A program made the position numbers and the translations under genes. From assembly GCA_022835595.1 (NCBI GenBank), contig BQUP01000002.1, forward strand, positions 806,001 to 870,000: 64,000 nucleotides of DNA, in the 5' to 3' direction. The notes beneath the pieces are model-generated. The model was not told the DNA's origin. It saw only the letters and a list, made by a program, of their open reading frames with translations, and ran no database searches. Origin of the DNA: Cystobasidium ongulense (Eukaryota > Basidiomycota > Cystobasidiomycetes > Cystobasidiales > Cystobasidiaceae). Numbering within the stretch: the first letter of the stretch is position 1; each line of letters opens with the position of its first letter. Positions 1 to 12,496 of this stretch are shown here, piece after piece.

Positions 1-61
1 CGGCCCTTACTAGCCAGCAAGGACAGGCAATGCTGATGATCCGTCGTATTCCCATCCGCAG

Positions 62-785
62 GAGAATGTCGATGCCTTTCTAGGTGGCTCGGATGTCGAA
101 GCTGAGCCCGAGCTGGCCAAGTTGAACGAAGTGCTCGCGTAGGTGATGATCATGCATATATGGTCGAGCAAGTCAAGGCAGTAGCTAACGTACAGTGCAT
201 ATGCGTTACAGCAAGTACCGTTTTATGGAGAAGTCATTCACGCAGAAGAAGCTGGGTCTTGAGGAGAAGATGGCCGAATTCAAGGAGACACTCGGTGTCC
301 TGTCATTATTGGACTCGAAAAAGGTCCGTCTGCATATACCTATGCGAGAGTAACAGAGATACGTGTAGCGGACACTAACATATTACATGCACATTATAGG
401 AAGCGGGAGAAACATTGAATACGAATTTCGAACTTACAGAAACATTGTATGCGAAAGCTGCTATCGAGCCTGTAGAGGAGGTCTTCTTATGGCTAGGTGT
501 AAGCCAGCCCATACCACTGACTTCCTGATAGGAACAAGCTGATCTGACTCTCTATGGTTACACCAGGCAAACACAATGCTTTCATACCCACCGAAAGAAG
601 CAGAACAACTTCTAAAAGACAAGTTAACGACAGCAGAGACAAGTTACGAAAACGCCAAAGTCGATTTATTATTTTTACGTGAACAAATAACGACGACTGA
701 AGTGAACATTGCAAGGCTTTATAACCACGATGTTAAACTCCGTAGAGAAAGACGATTGCGGGAACAGGATGAAGAGGCTAAGTAG
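62..785 (+). CDS. PAC10: Prefoldin subunit 3 (VBP1/Pac10 family), 3' part
   Basis: Subunit of the heterohexameric prefoldin chaperone, which passes nascent actin and tubulin to the CCT chaperonin in the cytosol. Four exons can be read in frame: 62-138, 212-323, 400-498 and 567-785, with GT/AG introns between them. The translation runs from NVDAFLGG through the coiled-coil stretch (KSFTQKKLGLEEKMAEFK) to the family signature VFLWLGANTMLSYP and the second helix ending in TTTEVNIARLYNHDVK, which closely follows human VBP1. The stop is TAG at 783-785. The extreme N terminus lies before an acceptor at about position 61 and was not assigned, so the gene is partial at the window edge. The identity is secure; the first exon is unknown. 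Confidence 0.92.
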
Positions 786-1096
786 TGGTGCCGTGGCTAA
801 CAATTATGGGCAGATGTATGTAACTCTGTTGTAAGGATGGCAAAAGCAACAATTCCGAAATTGGCACGAGCACACCAAACGTGCGATTTCTATCTTTCTT
901 TTATTGCGCTACAATGACTGATTACATATAATGACGAAGGCTGAAACGAGTCTACGTGACAACAATTCTCGTCCTCAATGGACAGACTTTTGATACGCAG
1001 CATACCGTACGGACAATACCAGGAGAAACTTCAATTCTAGCATGAATGAGAGGATAAATCGATACATGTTGCACGTAAATTCGAGCGTGAGCAAGA
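786..1096. other. Convergent 3' intergenic gap (PAC10 / E2)
   Basis: 311 bp between the stops of the prefoldin gene (+) and the E2 gene (-). It is AT-rich in places, as expected for two 3' untranslated regions. No further gene, repeat or RNA is visible. Confidence 0.6.
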
Positions 1097-2584
1097 TTAC
1101 ATAACCTTCCTGTATATAAGGCTCGCAAGCGCGATGACTACAGCACCGATAGCTCCGTCAAGCCACATTGGAGGTGCCGATGCCGGTCCAGTTACAGGGA
1201 TTGCGCCGCCGCGCCCGCTGTTGCTCGCTGGAGCAGCAAAGGCGACGCTCTGGGCAGCTGATGGTGCGTGGTGTACGGAAGAAGTTGGATCGTTCAGCGC
1301 GAGCTGCCTTGTAAGCAATTCGACCACTTGTAGATGTCGCTCTTCGACTTCCTGGCGAGACATGGAATCGGAGCGATTGGAACGGTTCTGGACAACATTG
1401 CTCAATGAAGCGTGTTGTATCATATTCGCTACTTGAGGCGACATTGTCGCATCTGATGTGTTATCCGCAGCCGCAAGGTCCGGTGTGTTGTTGATACGAG
1501 TTGAGTCTGCTCGTGTTTCTGGCTCAATCTCGGTTACTGCCGTAGATGAAGTGGTAGGTTTGATCGTCTCGAAGCTTTCCGCTGTGTTCAACTCGGGTTT
1601 GTCCTCGTCTCTAGTATTCAGCTTCTTATCTTCTGCGCATGGTGGCAAAATCTCGCAGTTCTTCAGTTGACATCCGGGACATGTCCACTCTCGTGATCTG
1701 TAGAAAGAAGCTTCAACTACAGTTCTGCTGCATTATAGCTATGAAAGACTTACAATGCTGCTAAACGCCTTCTCTCGCTCGCAGGCGCATCCAAGCCGCC
1801 TATTGCACCTTTTGCTTCGGTTGTAAAGAACGACTACAAGTACCGGGCAGACGGGACAAGGGACGTCAGCCACTGGTCAACGGGGCGTAGATGAAAGTAG
1901 GACGCACCGATAGGCCCACTAGAGCCGTTCTTATGCCCCATGCAGGCTGCCACGATTCTTCATGAAAGCCAGTAACTGCCGAACCGAGTGTATGTCAGCG
2001 CCTCATCAAGGCGAGCAAGTGCATATCAGGCGCAGCGCCACTACTTACTCGTCAGGCAGACCTTTTTGTTGAGTTCAAAGCGTCCATTGGGGGTGAGGAG
2101 CATTATATCTGACAAGTGATACGAGACGATTGTCAGTGTGAGCTGTCTTACCCGCCTGCTGCTTGCTCTAGCGTCGAGCTGCATTCGAAGAGAGCCCAGC
2201 CTTTGACGGGGCAGGCGGCTGGCGAGGCAATTGATGCTCACCTGGAGCCTTGAATGGATACTGCGGTGGGAGCTGTATGGAAATCATGCAATAGGAAGTC
2301 AGGATCGACTCTTGTGCTTCGCCTGGACGTCCAGCCCAACCAGTGACTGTGCTCGCAGACGTGGCAGGATAAGCATGACCCACTGTAATCCGGCCATGAT
2401 AGAGTCCGCCGTCAAACTCGCTGTCCTTGGGTCCTTCTATCGTGAAATGCCAGTGATACAGGTTCTCTTCGAATGGCGCAGCGTGTATGCCATCGTTTGT
2501 GCTCTCTCCAGCCAGCTCTTTCGCCTCTTGCAGGAGCCGCTTGACCGACGAGGAGCGCTTCGAGTAGCCTGAAGTCGAGGCCAT
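1097..2584 (-). CDS. UBC6: Tail-anchored ubiquitin-conjugating enzyme E2 (Ubc6/UBE2J family)
   Basis: ER-membrane E2 that works in ER-associated degradation. Exons on the minus strand are 2584-2384, 2272-2242, 2108-2049, 1975-1908, 1833-1754 and 1697-1097, which sum to an open frame of 346 residues. The UBC fold is recognised by LYHWHFTIEGP, LPPQYPFKAP, the LTPNGRFELNKKVCLT segment carrying the active-site Cys, and SWQPAWGIRTALVGLS, the variant catalytic region typical of UBE2J rather than canonical E2s. A CPGCQLKNC segment and a Ser/Thr-rich low-complexity linker follow. The C terminus is a single hydrophobic helix (DGAIGAVVIALASLIY) followed by RKVM, a classic tail anchor. I start at 2584 (MASTSGYSKR), because an upstream in-frame Met at 2650 adds residues with no family support. 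The CxxC pair in the linker is not a feature I can assign to the family. Confidence 0.93.
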
Positions 2585-2907
2585 CGCTGTGTTGGTACAG
2601 GCAACAAGTAGAGAGCGTGCGTAGACTGGATGAGCGTGCAATGCAACCACTCAATGGTCGTTGGGTCAAGATGCAACAGCTTGCTTGCTCACTGGATGCT
2701 GCGGCAATCAATCTATCGCCGTCCGGCCGATCAAGAGAGCCATCATGCAGTCATCCATGTCACTGCAGTCAAAGCTGTACACACTGCTCTCATATCTTAT
2801 CAGAAAACAGATATAATGTCCTTGCAAGCTTTCGCTAGTGAAGTCCAGCTGAAATCGCTCTCTTGTACATGGTGGCAAATCGTTTAAAACTGGTGACTAT
2901 AACGGAT
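2585..2907. other. Gap between E2 start and CAP stop
   Basis: 323 bp holding the E2 promoter and the CAP 3' region, both on the minus strand. I see no TATA box, repeat or extra gene here. Confidence 0.5.
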
Positions 2908-4973
2908 CTATCCGGCATGCTCCACAATCTCCGTCTTGAGCTTTCCGTCCTTGCCGACTGTTGTCTTCATTTGCTCAGGAACTGCCTTTTCCACAAATTC
3001 GCCTTCTTCTCCTCCCTCAAGTGGGAGCGAGATATTGAGACCAGAAGTCTTTGAGGTGATGATCTCAACGTTCATGCTGTCTTTGCTCAGGTAGATCTGT
3101 CCGCCATCTGTACTGTCTACAAGGATAGTCGGTACTGTACCGAGGACTTGTACGGTAAACGAAGGTGAATTGGTAATCTCAATAGACGAGACCGTCGATT
3201 CAAGGAGGATTGATGTCTTAGGGGATGAGACTGCAATGCATAAAGAAGCTCAGCTGTTGAGACTCACCCTCAGATGCAGTTACACGAGAAAGGAGCTACT
3301 CACCTAGACTGATAGCGTTCACCTTGCCCTTAATCTGTATGACTGAGTTCTTGCACCCGAAGATGTTGACCGTGTGACCAATCTCGGTAGCATCAATGAG
3401 TATCTCCCTGTTACCTTCATGATGTTCAACACGCCATTTCGAACCATCTAGATGCATGACAGCAGGCTTCTTCTGGAATGAAGCAGGCTTTTTGGGTACT
3501 ACCGGTCTAGAAGAGGGTGATTTATCCGCATCAGCAGCTACAACGCTGCCCGCTCGGAGAGTTGGATTCTTATGTGTCATTTCTGTCTTATCTACGTGGC
3601 GTAGTCCCGATGTGACCGTTTCGCCCTTGTTGAGATCTGCAAACACGGCACTCAAGTCGCCGCCTTTCGCTTTTGGCGCCGGAGGGGCAGCCCCTCCTGC
3701 TTGGGGTGGAGGAGGAGGAGCGGGCGCACCACCTGCAAGCGGCGGGGGAGGAGGAGCTGGAGCGCCAGCCGGTGCGGATGTAGGTGCTTGACCAGATGAC
3801 TTGGAAGCCAGGTATGTGGCGATGTCTTGACCCTGCGTATTGTGGAACATGTCAGACAGGGTTCCTGTGCGGTATAAGCTGAGATTACGACCAACCTGCT
3901 TGTTCCAGACCAGACCGGTCGTTTGATGAGCCTTGACGTATTTCTTGAGTTCTTCAAGCAGCTCAACGAAGCTGCGCGCCCATTCGACCTGTTTCGGGTC
4001 ACTATCATAAGGCAAAGGTCAGAAAGTGTTGTAGTATATATGTAGCCCTTCGCTAGGCAGCGCACCTATCCTTGAACTCTTTCACGACTCTGTTGGCGTA
4101 GAATTGAGCAGCATCTTTCATCTGTGCAACAAACTCCACCGGTTTTGAATCCTGTCGAACAGTGTCATTCAAATGAGATTGTGCTGCTCCGGCAATACAC
4201 ACGTGTGGGTGGCGAGTAAGCCCTCACTCACCAGCGTGACCCAAGCCAAGGCAGGAATACCTTCGGCGACTTCAGAAAGGTGGTTGAACTGCTTGCTGGG
4301 TCTGTTCTCCTCTTTGATGCTTGTAACCTTCATCAATGCCTGCTGCGTGGGTCCCAGCAGAGCCATAAACTGAGGGTCGCCAGGCGGGATCTGCTTGCAC
4401 TTGCTGGCTGCCTGCACGAAGTCGAGCTGTGCCGAGAAGCAGAGTACGACTTGCTTTGCCTATTGTACACACCAAGTCGTGGTTCCTGTTAGCGAGTGCT
4501 TGCATCGTTCTCTTCCGCGTGTTGTTCCTCGCGAACGATGGACTATAGTTCACGCACCTGCTCTGCGACAAGACCGCCGACATCGCTACTGAGGTCGCCA
4601 AACTTCTTTAGCGGGCCATCTATGAGCGCTTGGAAGGCCTTCACTTTGGCGTCTTCATGCGGGCCAGCTGCAGCACCGCCGCTTGCGCCTGCGCTCCGTG
4701 CTGAACCCGCCCCGCTGGCGGCAGCTGGAACAGTCTGTCCAGATGGACCCGGGACATCACCAATGACCTGTTGAGCTTGTTGCGCGAGTGCAATGTCTTC
4801 CAGCCGCGATGTAGCTGCTTCGAGGCTGTTGATGCAAAGGGCGTCGCGATGAGATCACCTCTGCGATACGACACTATACAATGGAGAGCATCCCGTACTC
4901 ACCGCTTGAGCAGCGTTCCGAGCGTATGCAGCGATGGCTGCTGCCCGGAGCTCTGAGATAACGAAGGCTGCAT
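2908..4973 (-). CDS. SRV2: Adenylyl cyclase-associated protein (CAP/Srv2)
   Basis: Actin-monomer recycling protein that also binds adenylyl cyclase and links Ras/cAMP signalling to the actin cytoskeleton. Minus-strand exons 4973-4903, 4825-4558, 4459-4232, 4151-4066, 4001-3304 and 3230-2908 give 557 residues with no frame conflict. In order: the N-terminal cyclase-binding coiled coil (RLEAATSRLEDIALAQQ), the helical folded domain (NRPSKQFNHLSEVAEGI, DAAQFYANRVVKEFKD, HQTTGLVW), two polyproline runs (APPPPPLAGG, APPPPPQAGG) that could bind profilin or SH3 domains, a WH2-like segment, and the C-terminal beta-helix CARP domain (VNIFGCKNSVIQIKGKVNAISL). It ends in EIVEHAG. The length is normal for the family. 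Head-to-tail with eIF3i upstream. Confidence 0.97.
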
Positions 4974-5218
4974 GCTCGTTCAGCTGCTTTTGCGTTTGAG
5001 GTGATTGTGGCAGATGCAAGCTGCAAGCGGGTGCGGCATTGGCGAGTTAGTAGTAGTCGACGACGAGAAGGCAACGCATGAGATGGGGCATCTATAATCT
5101 GCTAGTGGTGTCATATCATCCGTCGCATCTCTTCCATTTCTGCGCCGCGTTTTGGAGTGTCACACCTCTATTATACAAGACTTCCAGGATGCTAGGTAAT
5201 GATGGCAAAAGTATACAA

Positions 5219-6843
5219 TCAGTCCTCGCATTCCATCTCTGCACCGTATGGCCGTTGACGGAAGAAGTCGTCGTCGAAGCTGGGATAGTGCATTCACTTA
5301 GCATTGATCCAAGCTGAAAGGTCTTGAGAAGATAATTACTCACTGATGCACTCGAACGTAGCCATCCTCTCCTCCAATGGCGTAGCCTGTTCCTTGGGGC
5401 GAGACACCAATGCTGTGAAGGCACATCACTCAGTATCACGGTCATCTTGGTTAGAGATACGCATATACGCACGTATTGCATGGTCCGAAACCACCCTTGA
5501 CCCGTGCGAGCTCCTCTTCGAAGACCCTGGTGAGCGAACCAAGTCAGCCGGAGGGATGGGAATCTTAGAGTCGTAATACAATACGCACTTGTGCCAGAAG
5601 CGGATCTCGAATTGACCTTGTCGGGCACCTGTCGTAGTGACGTTCATAGCATCTTGACCACCTCCGAGGAGGACCTAGATTATCAAAGTGTGAGCGAGAG
5701 CACCTTAGACGAGGCTCAACAGAACCTACGTAAGGCTTGCCGGGCAGGATAGCAGCGCTGTTCAAGGGAGTTGTAGCTTCGTATTGTTTGATGACATCGA
5801 GTGAATCGGCGTCGATTAGCTGTGAAAAATGATATCTCAGTCAGAAGCGCTCTATCGAGTTCTTTCAATTAACAAGTTCGCGCACCTTGGCAAACTTGTC
5901 TCTCGAAGCAGTGAGGAAGTATGTTCTATCTGCACTGAATTGCATATCCATGACTTGACCTTCATGCATCTCCTCGACTCTATTGTAAAGTTCGCCGCTC
6001 TTTGCATCCCACTGGCAGATGGAGCCATCTTCATGGCACGAAACAATGTATCTGTCCAAGCTGCAGAAACCAGCCAAGTAGGCCTTGCTTCTCGAACAAG
6101 TGATAGTAAGAGATGGTTCATCTGCTTGTGTCTTTCCATCTCCCTCTCTTGAAACTTCATAGACGCGGATTGTTCCTTCGTGACCCATTCGCTTTTCTGT
6201 GACTGCTAAGAATCGATTCCCTTCTTCACTCCATTGAACGCGCTTGATAGCTGTGGGGACCTCCCACACTTTCAGGCATTCACCAGTAGCTACTCGCCAT
6301 AACCGAATCTGATTGTCTGCTGATCCTGTAACGACAAATTCCGAGTTGGCTGCGAGCGAGCGAGTTCGAGGTGAATTTTAGAGAGTCAGCACGCGGCTCT
6401 TGGTAGTTGTCGCGTGGGCAGCGGGAGAAGTCTGGGAGCTCACCATCAGGGGCAATGCTCCAGATTGTACCATTGTGTCCCTCTAGTGTTCCCACTGTGC
6501 GAGTAAAATTGATTGAATTCATTCAGCATTGTCCCGATCACCCATATGCAGGACAGCTGCAACGACTCGAGGCTACAGCTGCGATGCAGTGGTTCCAGTC
6601 CCGAGGGTAGTTCCTACTCACATCGTTCGCCGTTGTGGGAGAACCACACTGAGGCATTGTGATCCTTTGACGTCGAGAAGATGAGGTCGCCGTCCTGGTT
6701 GTACACCACCTGCAGCCAGACGGAACAAAGAGAATTGCGAATGCGACCATGTAAGCGACAACTCTCTTAGCAAGCAGACAATAAACAAAACAACCTACTT
6801 GTGTCAAAGATCTCTCGTGACCTGAAAGGAGGATAGGTCTCAT
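5219..6843 (-). CDS. TIF34: Translation initiation factor eIF3 subunit i (WD40)
   Basis: WD40 beta-propeller subunit of eIF3, needed for 43S preinitiation complex assembly and scanning. Nine or so exons were read on the minus strand, starting at [15 protein letters not shown] (6843), a start conserved across eukaryotes. Key stretches are [94 protein letters not shown] and [14 protein letters not shown], then the hallmark C-terminal HFDDDFF before the stop at 5221-5219. Seven WD repeats are expected and the segments are consistent with that. An intron follows the first 15 codons, as is common for this gene. Nothing in the sequence suggests unusual regulation. Confidence 0.96.
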
Positions 6844-7633
6844 TTTGGGAAATTGTCGAGTTGGTGCCAACTCAAGAACAAGCGGTCCTTTGAAAAAAGG
6901 TAGATTGTCGGGTTGGCTTCAATCCATGCTATCGATGGCAACAATGACTTACAGGAGGTCTCGGAGACCAGTGGAAGGTTCTACACTACTCTGCATCTAC
7001 ATACTTGCATCATTTCCGACACTCCCGAGCACTGCAGGGTATTACAGCGATTGCGCCACGCTTTCAAGTTGTGCAAATATGTACTATCGAGCTGCACTCG
7101 ATTAAGAAGCCCTCCAAATGTGACTCGACTACTGAGCTTGCAACTATGTTGTGCATTGAGTAACACCAGCACCTGAGTCCTACACTTCCCGAACATCAAC
7201 CTTTCCTTGTGTATAGTCGAATACAATGTCGCGTCGTCCAGCGTCAAGGTGCACCGTGTATCACTTAGGAAGTGATTCTGCAGACATTATTAGCAGAAGG
7301 AGTCGTCTTATCGCAGCTGGCCTCAGCGCAAACAGAACAAAAGGAGGAATCAAGAGAAATCTGACTATTTTGCACGCGTAACAGAAAAGCCCAGCTAATC
7401 TTACAGTAACGACAATGTATAGAGGAATGAATATTGCAGCTGCTAACGAAACAGTAAATCGGAAGTAGAGTCCTATATAGCTGAGTTGTTTCCACCCGAA
7501 GAGTATGATAAGTCTAGTAGTAAAAAATCGATCTGCAACGGAAATGCTATGTTACAGTTAATCTTCTAAATGGTCGTGAAGAAATGAAATAAATGCCTAT
7601 TAACCCGTAAGGGCGAGTCGGAGCTTGTTTCCT
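6844..7633. other. Gap upstream of eIF3i
   Basis: 790 bp with the eIF3i promoter on its left and the GT90 3' region on its right, both for minus-strand genes. Short ORFs here have no introns, family likeness or codon pattern to support them. The right part is AT-rich. Nothing else is recognised. Confidence 0.5.
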
Positions 7634-9928
7634 CTAAAATTCCTCAGAAATATAATCTACGTCTTCTAAATCTTGGTTTAGTAGTCTATTGTATTCTAAA
7701 ATAAGTCTGAACATATAAGCTGCCATGTCAGCTCTTCTCCAATGTTGTTTAGCGAATTGTTTTCCTTGTTCTGCTATTCTCTGAGCCATACTTTCATGAG
7801 CTCCGTCACCAGTTTCAGGATTTCCAATAAAGAAAGCCATGACATCGTAAAGATCCGTATAATCCACTTTAATAGGTACATAATGTACCCAAGGAATAAT
7901 ACGTTCTTGATACCATTCAGGGAAGATTGTACTTTTGAGTACTACACCATTCGTAGATAGTAAACGATGGAAACGTCCTGACCATCCATTTCCATCTACA
8001 TCCATTAGATAGCGATATTGATTTTGATCTTCTAGTCCCATAGTGGGAGCAAAATCGATAGTCTTGCTCATGATTTCGCAAGTTTCCTCATCGCACTGGG
8101 CAGGTACACCAGAGAAGGAGACATCCATGAACTTGTCATTGATGATTTTATTGCTTGAGTTTTGGAGTACCATAGCACCTTGATTCGACCACATTATTTC
8201 CGAATTGCCATCGTGCTTGTTACCCATGAAATGTAATCTAGCACGTTGACTTTGTTCCCAGTTGAAATCCTTACGGAACTCGGTGCCAGTAGTTGAACCT
8301 CTCCATAAAAGCTTGTTTTTGAGCTTGTACTCGAAAGGTGGATCGTAGACTAGGTAATCATCATCGTATTGCTCGAGTGGAGTAACGAGAATATCGCTTT
8401 GCATGTTCGTCTTTGCCCATGTGAAGAGAGGTACTAATGGCGTGATTCCAAGGGAAGAAGTATCGGTATAGCCGTGTTGCTTCTTGAATTCGGGATGCGA
8501 GCAGATATCGACTGCTTTGGAAACATCATGTACGAAAGATCGGCCTCCACTAACACTTCCGTAGCGAGACACGGTACCACTTTCTTCGGATTGTCGGAAA
8601 GCAGAATTAGGAGGACAAGCTTGGGCAAAATTACTGAGATTAGGATCTTCAGGCTCGACAAACTCGCTAGCGCTCCAGACTGAGAATAGAATTGACGCGT
8701 AAGTCAGCTGCCTGCTTCGTACAGACATCGTTCAGACGAGAAGTACTCACATTCACCCTGACTGGCGAGCTCCAGCATTCTCTCCTTCTGATTCCACGAC
8801 AGCATCACAGCGGGTTGATCATCGATAATATAAGTCATGTTGACCTCACCAGGAACATGTTGAGCGAACTTCTGCATCAGATTTTGCATATCTTTGGCAC
8901 GTCGTAGTTCAGGGTGAGGGCCATGCCTCGTGACATGCCCGTCTTTGATTGATAGTGTGAATGTATGCTCTCTTTCTTGCATTACCTTGTTGCGGTGTCG
9001 TAAATCGTGTGGTTCTAGTGCGAAATAAGGAGCTAGGTCGCGGGCGATTTGATCGTATTCATCTGTAAGAATCACTTTGTTCTCTTTTGCAAAGTTCCAC
9101 CTGCGAAAGACTAGTGGATCAGCATAGAAGAATGATAGATGTGGAGGATACTCACCATGCCTCCCATCCTTTCGGGGGATTGCGCTTATAACGTCTCTTG
9201 TATTCCTGAGTAGCTTCATCGAGAGTAGTAGATTGCTTCTTCAACAACGCAGTCCACTTTTTCTCGGCATTCTCGATGAGTACGTGAATGGGATGCCTTC
9301 CTTTGGGATTGACTAGGAGGAGTCCGTTGGGATGGAAGGTATGACCCCCATGAGGGGAGGTAGCAAGATCTTCCTCGCGAGTCTGCTTGGAGGTCTTAGC
9401 TGATCTCGAGCTAAAGAGACGCTTCAATGAAGAGGGAGCTCTGGCTGCTAGACCAGCAGCTGACGGAGGTGATGGGAGGAGATAAGAGTAGCTTCTAGTC
9501 GAGCTGGCATTGCCGGTAGACGGCGACCCGTCGCCCAACCTCCAAAAGACAAAGACGAAGAAGACGAAGAGGCCAGATAGAATTCGCTTGCTTCTCTTGG
9601 ACACGCGCACAGTCACGCCAGTCGTGCTTTTTGGAGAACGGTAGATCCCCAGCCCGATCAAAGAAGAAGTGGCGGTCACTCCAGGAATGGAAGAGAGCGT
9701 CTTCGCATGGCCATTGACGCGTGCAGACGAGAGGTGCTCGGGGTGGATGCTAGCATTGCGGTGCTTTTCATACGGCGAGTCGCTGTGCTCGTGGATCACA
9801 AACGGCTGTGCCTTCGAGAACCGCCTGCTGAAGAGCTGAGGTGAATCGAGGCCGCCGTTGCTGCCGTTGGAGATGGGCTCGAGTGCGCCGCTGATGCTGC
9901 TGCGCGTCCAGCCGCCCTTCTTGGACAT
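7634..9928 (-). CDS. GT90 glycosyltransferase, Cap10/Cxt1 type, type II membrane protein
   Basis: Golgi glycosyltransferase of the CAP10 superfamily (CAZy GT90). Family members in Cryptococcus include Cap10 and the xylosyltransferase Cxt1, so a role in transferring xylose or a similar sugar to surface glycans is likely but unproven. Minus-strand exons 9928-9156, 9100-8751 and 8679-7634 give 722 residues. The N terminus is a Ser-rich cytoplasmic tail of about 120 residues, then one transmembrane signal anchor (ILSGLFVFFVFVFWRLG) preceded by basic residues. The lumenal part carries the typical WWNFAKENKVILTDEYDQI region and, in the catalytic half, KNKLLWRGSTTGTEF, the SQRARLHFM segment, YRYLMDVDGNGWSGRFHRLL and a C-terminal YNRLLNQ helix. 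The donor sugar cannot be told from sequence. Confidence 0.9.
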
Positions 9929-10651
9929 GGTGTGCAGAGGATGTCGAGTGTGCAGAGCAGAGCAGACCCAAGCTGTGTCGGTGCCCTTCCTTGCTTCTTA
10001 TCTCTGCGATGTTCTTCTATTTGGCTGGGCTGTTCTCACTTTGTCTGCCAAAGCGTGGCCAAATACTGCAAGGTCCTGTTCCGCTGAGCTGAGGGTGGGT
10101 GGTGAGTGATGGGCGAGTTGGACGGGAAAGAGATGCAAGGGAGTACTGTAGCAGAGAGTAGTTTTCTCACTCCTTCACGGTGCATGCAATGATCCATCGT
10201 CACATCCATTCACTCGCACCTCGCATACAATTGGCGATTTGCATCCGGATTAGGGAGGTGGCCAGTCGCCCATACAGCTACAGCCGGCCTGGCCGAAAAT
10301 CTCATCGATGGAGCACACCTTGGCCAATTATCTGGAGGTGGCTTGCTTGCTTGCACCCACGTCAATTAATTCAATGTACCCTTCGCAACGTTCTGATGTT
10401 CGCACAATGCTGCTTTGCGACAGTCCTGCGTACCTGATATGGTGGCGACAAATATTTCACGCTGAGAGTCATCATGCAGGGAACGAGACACGCTGCACTT
10501 TGTGCTTCACTGGCGATTATGCACCACAGCATACTTTTTGGAAGTCCAGCTGCTCACTGCTACAATGGTCGCATCGATGCTCTGTGGACTAGAGCCAGCA
10601 TACACTTGAGCAGACTGCATCCGAGGAATGCGCGATTGAAGAACTCTGACC
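9929..10651. other. GT90 promoter region
   Basis: 723 bp before the GT90 start, bounded on the right by the 3' end of the flavoprotein gene. No convincing ORF, repeat, TATA box or RNA gene was found. Confidence 0.5.
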
Positions 10652-12077
10652 TCATGAATAGCTGAAATCTGGATGCTTAGCTGTGAACTCTGCCCAAGTT
10701 GGTCTCGGTATCTCTGCATGCAAGAGTGTATCAGTACTACACTCTCACCCGCTCCACTCGACAATGAAAAGCAAGTCGCTCACCATACGCCTCTGTCGTT
10801 CGACCATATGTGATGCCTCCTAGTCTTGAAACAGGTAGCATCTTACCCGTATCAATTTGTCCAGTGGGACCAAGCAAATCTTTCCTGACGTGGAAGCGTC
10901 TTACTCGTCCAAGGATAAGCGATCCAGTCTGTATCCTCTTCTCATCATCTGAGAATACCTGCGAAAGAAGCATGATTTAGCTTAGATAGAGGCGCGGTAT
11001 GATTACCGCATAAGCAGGCAAGGCAAATTATATGGAAACCTCACATCATGCATATGCTCGAGAGTGCATTCCATCGCGAAAGCACTCTCTCCTACACGAG
11101 GCGCTTTTACCAGATCACTAGGAACAGGTGTCAAGCCTGTCAATGCCCATTCACTGACCCCTGGCGGGGCATCGATAGACGCCATGCTATATACGCACTC
11201 TAAAGTCAGCTTATCCATATGGTAACAGTCGGCTATGCTGGAGTGTTTTATCATACTTGCTAGCTTCCACAAAAGGCTCTGAAACCATGTTCACTACGAA
11301 TTCTCCGGTGGCCTTTATATGATTTGCTGCATCTTTATGTCTTCCTCCTTTACCGTCAATTATTGGCTCAATGCACGAGAATTGGACTACCACCTATGCA
11401 ACGAGCATTTCCCAAGGTCATCAGTCTCTCCGATTTATCCAAGTTTAAAGGCAGCCAAGAACGTAGAGACAAGGAAGATGAGCAGGTATACAGATATTAA
11501 ATGAGCTTACCAGAGGAGGCTTCTGACCCATAGGAGCGTGATAAGAGAAAGGAGCCAATCCTCTAATTCCATCCGGAGAAACCGTAGAACAGAATGCAAT
11601 AGGTCTAGGTGTTATACCTCCAATAAGTAACTTGTAAATGATATTCTTATCTTCCACTTCATCTGGATTTATATGGTGATAGTCCTCTTGTGATCCTGTG
11701 AGAGTAGCTCCATCTACGAAAGCTTGATAACCGGGAATATCGGTGCGACCGTCTATTTCAAAATTGGAACAAATTCAGCCTGCATAGACGACGAACAATG
11801 CGTGATGATGTGGATGTCATGTTAACTCATGGGTTCAAGACTAACTCAACCCTTGTCCTGGTTTCCAATCTGGATTAGGTTGCTTAGATAATCGATATTC
11901 TTCAGCTTTGAAATCAGGTCGTCTTGCTTGTACTTGTTCAAAAGGTTCATGATGTGAATGACCAGAATGAGCGTACTCAAACATTTTAAGTTTCTTAAAT
12001 AGTTGCTTGGGAAGGTAACTATTAGTGGACCGATGAAGAGAATACAGAAGGTCGACTGAAGTGGCGAAAAAAGGCAT
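10652..12077 (-). CDS. Flavin reductase-like FMN-binding split-barrel protein (DIM6/NTAB type)
   Basis: Small flavoprotein of the flavin-reductase-like, FMN-binding split-barrel family. Six exons were read on the minus strand. The core begins with GGITPRPIAFCSTVSPDG and continues with LAPFSYHAPMGQKPPL, the conserved fold that holds FMN. The next exon carries KDAANHIKATGEFVVN and EPFVEAS, typical of the family, followed by APPGVSEWALTGLTPVPS, the SAFAMECTLEHMHD strand, GSLILGRVRRFHV and the closing LGGITYGRTTEAYEIPRPTW. The stop is at 10654-10652. The start at 12077 gives a roughly 30-residue extension; an internal Met (MFEYAHSGHSHHEPF) is an alternative. One donor (GTTAGT after GQGL) is assigned mainly on frame continuity. 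The physiological substrate is not known for fungal members. Confidence 0.85.
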
Positions 12078-12496
12078 GGATTAATAAGTCCAAGATTCCC
12101 CATTCCCAAGAGACATACGTACATCCCGCTGCCTCCCTATGTGATCATGATATGGTATCGTTGGAAGTTAGAAGACGGGAGCCCTTACTATTCCTGCGTA
12201 CTTTCATTGGTTTAAGTGATTGCAGGTAAAATGCTAGAATTGATTGTTACATGACTAATTTACTATTTTGACACAAATGTCCTCGGATGCGAGCTCTCCT
12301 AGAGCTAGTTCTAGTTATGATATTCACGACAAGTGGACGTAGTAATACGACATTCTGCTAGAGTCGATAATGAAAATGGCGGCAACCCTTTCCTCTGAAG
12401 TACGAATTGAGAAAGCTAGATCGCCTACCGGTCGTTTCGTGTTTTTCGGTTTCCATCGCTATGCGTGACTTTTCCTTGCATCTTTTGATCCTTGTT
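12078..12496. other. Intergenic gap
   Basis: 419 bp between the flavoprotein promoter side and the 3' end of the AIF-like gene. AT-rich with no supported gene. Confidence 0.5.
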